Assembly (NCBI GenBank): GCA_045629945.1
Contig: JAZQSE010000041.1
Span: forward strand, 1-64,000
Reading direction: 5' to 3'
Source: UBA1765 sp045629945
GTDB taxonomy: Bacteria; Fibrobacterota; Fibrobacteria; Fibrobacterales; Fibrobacteraceae
Length of the DNA: 64,000 bases
Part shown: positions 61,216-64,000 of the stretch, in pieces
How the letters are laid out: every line of letters starts with the position of its first letter
How positions within the stretch are numbered: the first letter of the stretch is position 1
Notes under the pieces: generated by a model
The model's input: the letters and a program-made list of their open reading frames with translations, nothing else
What the model was told of the DNA's origin: nothing
Database searches by the model: none
Made by a program: the position numbers and the translations under genes

Positions 61216-63059
61216 TAACGAACCTCATAAATTTTATGGGCTTTTGCCGTAACACCACTTTTATGCAAAACTTCAATATCAAATTGATTTAAAGCATTGC
61301 GCTTGATTTCAACAGGAATCATATAATCCAGAGATTGAATTTGATCTAAAGTTTCTTGTAAAATGATTTTTCCATTTTTCTTTACAACAACTTTATACAA
61401 ATCAGTCGGGTTATTATCTTGTAACTGGATTTTGAAATGAAGCGTTTTTTGGATTTGATCAGCGATTCCTTTTGGTGGTGGAGGGATGCGAAGAGATTCT
61501 TTTTCATTGCCATCAATCTTTATGGTGAATCTTTTAGATGGGTAGCACCCAAGAGTCTTTTTCACAGAAGTTTTGTTTGCAGCTTGGTCTTGAACAACAA
61601 ATTCGTAATCATGAGAACTTGGAGCTAATTTGATTTTGACTTGTTTATCTTTAGTCAAAGCATTTTCAGCATAAGCCACGCCATCTTTACTTTCTGTCAG
61701 AATGGCAATATCGCCTTGAACGTTTTTAACTTGTAAAGAGGCAGAACAGCGTAAAGAATCATAAGAGTCAAATTGAACTGTCGGAACAATAGTGTTTACG
61801 TCTTTACAAGTTTTATCAATTTGAACGGCAATCGTTTTCTTTTCTGATAAATCGCGAGAATTGAAAGCGACTGAAACTTCAGAAATATTCCAAAGGCCGT
61901 TTTTATCTGTTGGAATAATTTTTTCTGTAAAAGAATGATTTTTGTCATCAGCAAGAATCATCAAATTTCCAGACTTATAATTCCCGGCTTTAACAAATAA
62001 CGTTGCTGAAGAATCAGACGTTCTATAATGACCTTGAATTAGAATGCCGTTATTGCAAACTTTTAATGATGTCGGAGTATTGAGTTTAAATTCTGCTTTT
62101 GGAATTTCGCTTTTAGGAAGGTAGTAAGTTTCAAAAGTTCCGCAAGCCACTTCTAATGCATCAGATTTACATCTCATTTGGAACTTTTTCAAACCACTTC
62201 CGGCAGAGTCTAAAGGAATTGCCATTTCAAAAGACCCATCAGCTTTAAATGAAATTGCTTCACCATGAAGGGTCGCGCTTATACCGGCGGAACATTTTCC
62301 TTTTGCTACAACGGATTCTTCATGAATGGTATCGGGGAGAGCTTCTAAATTACAATTGATTTTTGCTTTTGCGTCTTTTAATTCTTTTTGGAATTTTTTG
62401 TCTTCAGATTTTAAGTTTTCAATAAGTTGGTTTACTGCTTGGGTTGTGTCATTCAATATAGCGGCAAGGCGTTTTGCAAAGTCTTTGTCACCAGAAGAAG
62501 CAAGTTCAAGAACAATCAGAGAATCGCCAACAATTGTTGTTTGACCAGCACCAATAGAGATACTCTTTCTAGATTTGTTATCTTGCACTTCTAGTTTACC
62601 ATTTCTTAAGCCAGCAAAGAATGGTTTAGAACTAATTACACCTTCTGTTCCGCGAATAGCCGCTACAGCAGTTCCTGTTTTAAATGAAAATGATGCTGTT
62701 TTCTTTTCTTGCTTCTGTGCTGCAAAACTTAAACGACCTGACTGAATATCAATACTTGTTTTGTAAGCACCGTTTTCTTCAAATAATTCAGAAAGTTCCA
62801 CTTCTGAATGTTCTTCAATGGTAATGATACTTCCATCAGGTAAACCAAGAACGAGTTCGGATTCTTGGCCTGTTTTCACCTTATCAGTTTGAAAAACTTT
62901 AGCTCCAACACGCAAAGTAGACCAAGTGGATTGATTCTTCTTTTGTCTAGAAACATCACCTAGTGCAGAACGTACTTTCCCTGCAACAGGAGCAGAATAG
63001 GAAAATGATGAAAACAAAAGCACCAAAGCCATTAAAAAAACGGTTTTTTGAAAACGCAT
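61215..63059 (-). CDS. FecR-domain exported protein
   Basis: The 614-residue protein has a signal peptide (FLMALVLLFSSFSYSA). Residues 25-160 form a FecR domain (GDVSRQKKNQSTWSTLRVG, FQTDKVKTGQESELVLGLPDGS, IQSGRLSFAAQ, GTAVAAIRGTEG). The remaining 440 residues are beta-rich with bacterial Ig-like segments and six or more cysteines. Unlike iron-transport FecR it has no N-terminal cytoplasmic part and no sigma-factor or TonB neighbour. FecR-domain proteins of this form occur in surface systems where the domain binds peptidoglycan or a partner. A ggag site precedes the start. It is the first gene of the FecR/beta-helix-barrel/GLUG operon. Confidence 0.8.
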   Translation of the reverse strand: MRFQKTVFLMALVLLFSSFSYSAPVAGKVRSALGDVSRQKKNQSTWSTLRVGAKVFQTDKVKTGQESELVLGLPDGSIITIEEHSEVELSELFEENGAYKTSIDIQSGRLSFAAQKQEKKTASFSFKTGTAVAAIRGTEGVISSKPFFAGLRNGKLEVQDNKSRKSISIGAGQTTIVGDSLIVLELASSGDKDFAKRLAAILNDTTQAVNQLIENLKSEDKKFQKELKDAKAKINCNLEALPDTIHEESVVAKGKCSAGISATLHGEAISFKADGSFEMAIPLDSAGSGLKKFQMRCKSDALEVACGTFETYYLPKSEIPKAEFKLNTPTSLKVCNNGILIQGHYRTSDSSATLFVKAGNYKSGNLMILADDKNHSFTEKIIPTDKNGLWNISEVSVAFNSRDLSEKKTIAVQIDKTCKDVNTIVPTVQFDSYDSLRCSASLQVKNVQGDIAILTESKDGVAYAENALTKDKQVKIKLAPSSHDYEFVVQDQAANKTSVKKTLGCYPSKRFTIKIDGNEKESLRIPPPPKGIADQIQKTLHFKIQLQDNNPTDLYKVVVKKNGKIILQETLDQIQSLDYMIPVEIKRNALNQFDIEVLHKSGVTAKAHKIYEVR

Positions 63060-63261
63060 AGCGAACTCCAGAAAGGGATATGTAAAAAATCTAATAACTT
63101 TTATTTTACTTTCAAAAAACTTTTTATAAATAGTTTGCTAAAGAAGCTCTAGTATATAAGGAAAATCACAAATTTTTGAAACAGGAATTTTGAATGAATT
63201 GGCATGTGAAATTATGCAAAAACTTATAACTCATTGAACAACAAAGAGTTAGAGTTTTTTC

Positions 63262-64000
63262 TTATAAGAATTTTTTGATAAAAGGAACTTTTTTTAATAT
63301 GAAAACAAATATAAAGGATAAAAGGAAAATAGAAACGGCGGTTAAAGGAACATTTAACCAGGGAGTAGGCGAAATTAATTGTAGTTTAAGTCCATAAAAG
63401 ATTTTCAGAAAAACAGGGTGAATTAGGTATATTCCAAGAGTTGTTCTAGAACAAAGAGTTATAAATTTTGAAGAAACATTTAATTTGTCTGAAAAATCCT
63501 TAAAAAAGATGAAAATAGCAACAACCATTATAAAATTGGTTGGTCGCATATTGCCTAAAAAGAATTCATCGGGGGAATTTCTTACAAGAGAAAGATACGT
63601 AGAACCGATAAAAGAGATAATAAAAGAAAGGAATGCAAATGCGTAAATCCATTTTTTTGAACGATTAGAAATAGAAAAATGAGAAAAATAAAGCCCAGCA
63701 AGGTAATAAGCTAAATAAGAAGTAGTTCCTTGTATTGTTAAAAGGCTATAGACTTGTATGTCTGCAAAACGTTTGATTAAGTGTGAAATTGTTGGCACAC
63801 ACATTCCAAAAATAACTAGCATTATTAAAGTCAAACGAAGCATTTTCTCGCTCTCATGTGTGGTAAAAATGCGCAAAGCAGGCGTAAAAAGGTAAAGGCC
63901 TGCTAACATATAAAGAAACCAAAGATGCGTTTGCGGTTTTGTAAAGGCTAAAAGAGGAACTGTTAAAAATTCTTTCCAGCTGAAGCCTTGTATAAAAAGT
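63262..64000 (-). CDS. Acyltransferase family 3 membrane protein (5' end outside window)
   Basis: The frame stays open to the last base, so the N-terminal part, including the catalytic His, is outside the window. What is seen (about 246 residues) includes HLWFLYMLAGLYLFTPALR, a hallmark of the acyltransferase-3/OafB-like family, then about seven membrane helices and SRTTLGIYLIHPVFLKI near the C-terminus. Such enzymes O-acetylate or otherwise acylate surface polysaccharide, peptidoglycan or lipids. The acceptor cannot be told. It reads in the same direction as the FecR operon but lies about 200 bases upstream of it. Confidence 0.85.
   Translation of the reverse strand, partial: LFIQGFSWKEFLTVPLLAFTKPQTHLWFLYMLAGLYLFTPALRIFTTHESEKMLRLTLIMLVIFGMCVPTISHLIKRFADIQVYSLLTIQGTTSYLAYYLAGLYFSHFSISNRSKKWIYAFAFLSFIISFIGSTYLSLVRNSPDEFFLGNMRPTNFIMVVAIFIFFKDFSDKLNVSSKFITLCSRTTLGIYLIHPVFLKIFYGLKLQLISPTPWLNVPLTAVSIFLLSFIFVFILKKVPFIKKFL

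Noticed and set aside
61215..63059. FecR iron-sensor (anti-sigma) system
   Set aside because: There is a signal peptide rather than a cytoplasmic anti-sigma domain, and no sigma factor or TonB receptor lies nearby.

Overview
The window is an AT-rich bacterial chromosome segment that most resembles a member of the Fibrobacterota, probably an uncultured Fibrobacter relative. This is inference from gene content. The signs are a Bacteroides/Fibrobacter-type frdCAB fumarate reductase, secreted or carbohydrate-active proteins with beta-sandwich C-termini resembling type IX secretion (T9SS) sorting domains, a GH5 mannanase-like enzyme, a TamA/TamB pair, a DUF2723 GT-C membrane protein, and a FecR/GLUG-repeat surface operon. 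No rRNA, tRNA, CRISPR, integrase or transposase was seen. Coding density is high and most genes sit in tight operons with 0-15 nt gaps or stop/start overlaps.

Region 1 (1-2948): the tail of a CBM6-type secreted protein, a GH5 mannanase-like enzyme without a visible signal peptide, and a PlsC-like acyltransferase. Region 2 (3039-12104): riboflavin genes ribE-ribBA-ribH and nusB run directly into a DUF2723 GT-C protein and three GT2 glycosyltransferases, one of them polyprenol-phosphate-mannose-synthase-like, so a protein or surface glycosylation set is embedded in a housekeeping operon. Region 3 (12326-17357): a Trm112-like protein, an acidic TPR protein with a 34-residue tandem repeat, pilT, an outer-membrane barrel protein and a Na+/Ca2+ exchanger. 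Region 4 (17349-23499): a Sir2 deacylase and an M20 peptidase on the minus strand, divergent from a MoxR-DUF58-transglutaminase operon.

Region 5 (23496-29670, minus strand): dnaG-sufC-sufD without sufB, a MATE transporter and a DegT-type sugar aminotransferase. Region 6 (29785-39286): rpsT with a clear promoter and terminator, an orphan ABC ATPase, tamB-tamA (minus), and a PpiC/TPR lipoprotein; together these suggest cell-envelope assembly. Region 7 (39413-46237): ndk, the frdCAB operon, a PiT phosphate transporter with a PhoU-like tail, and a small HTH-like protein overlapping it. Region 8 (46303-51805): fba, a phosphohexomutase with a downstream basic/acidic-tailed exported protein, a DapA-family protein, and a striking Cys/Asp-rich protein.

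Region 9 (51806-64000): about 770 bp of non-coding DNA with repeated palindromic elements, then a minus-strand operon of three exported proteins (FecR-domain protein, beta-helix/outer-membrane barrel, 1839-residue GLUG-repeat protein) and the 3' part of an acyltransferase-3 gene. The three-gene operon and the Cys/Asp-rich protein are the best candidates for undescribed biology here. All assignments come from reading motifs by eye; no database search was run.
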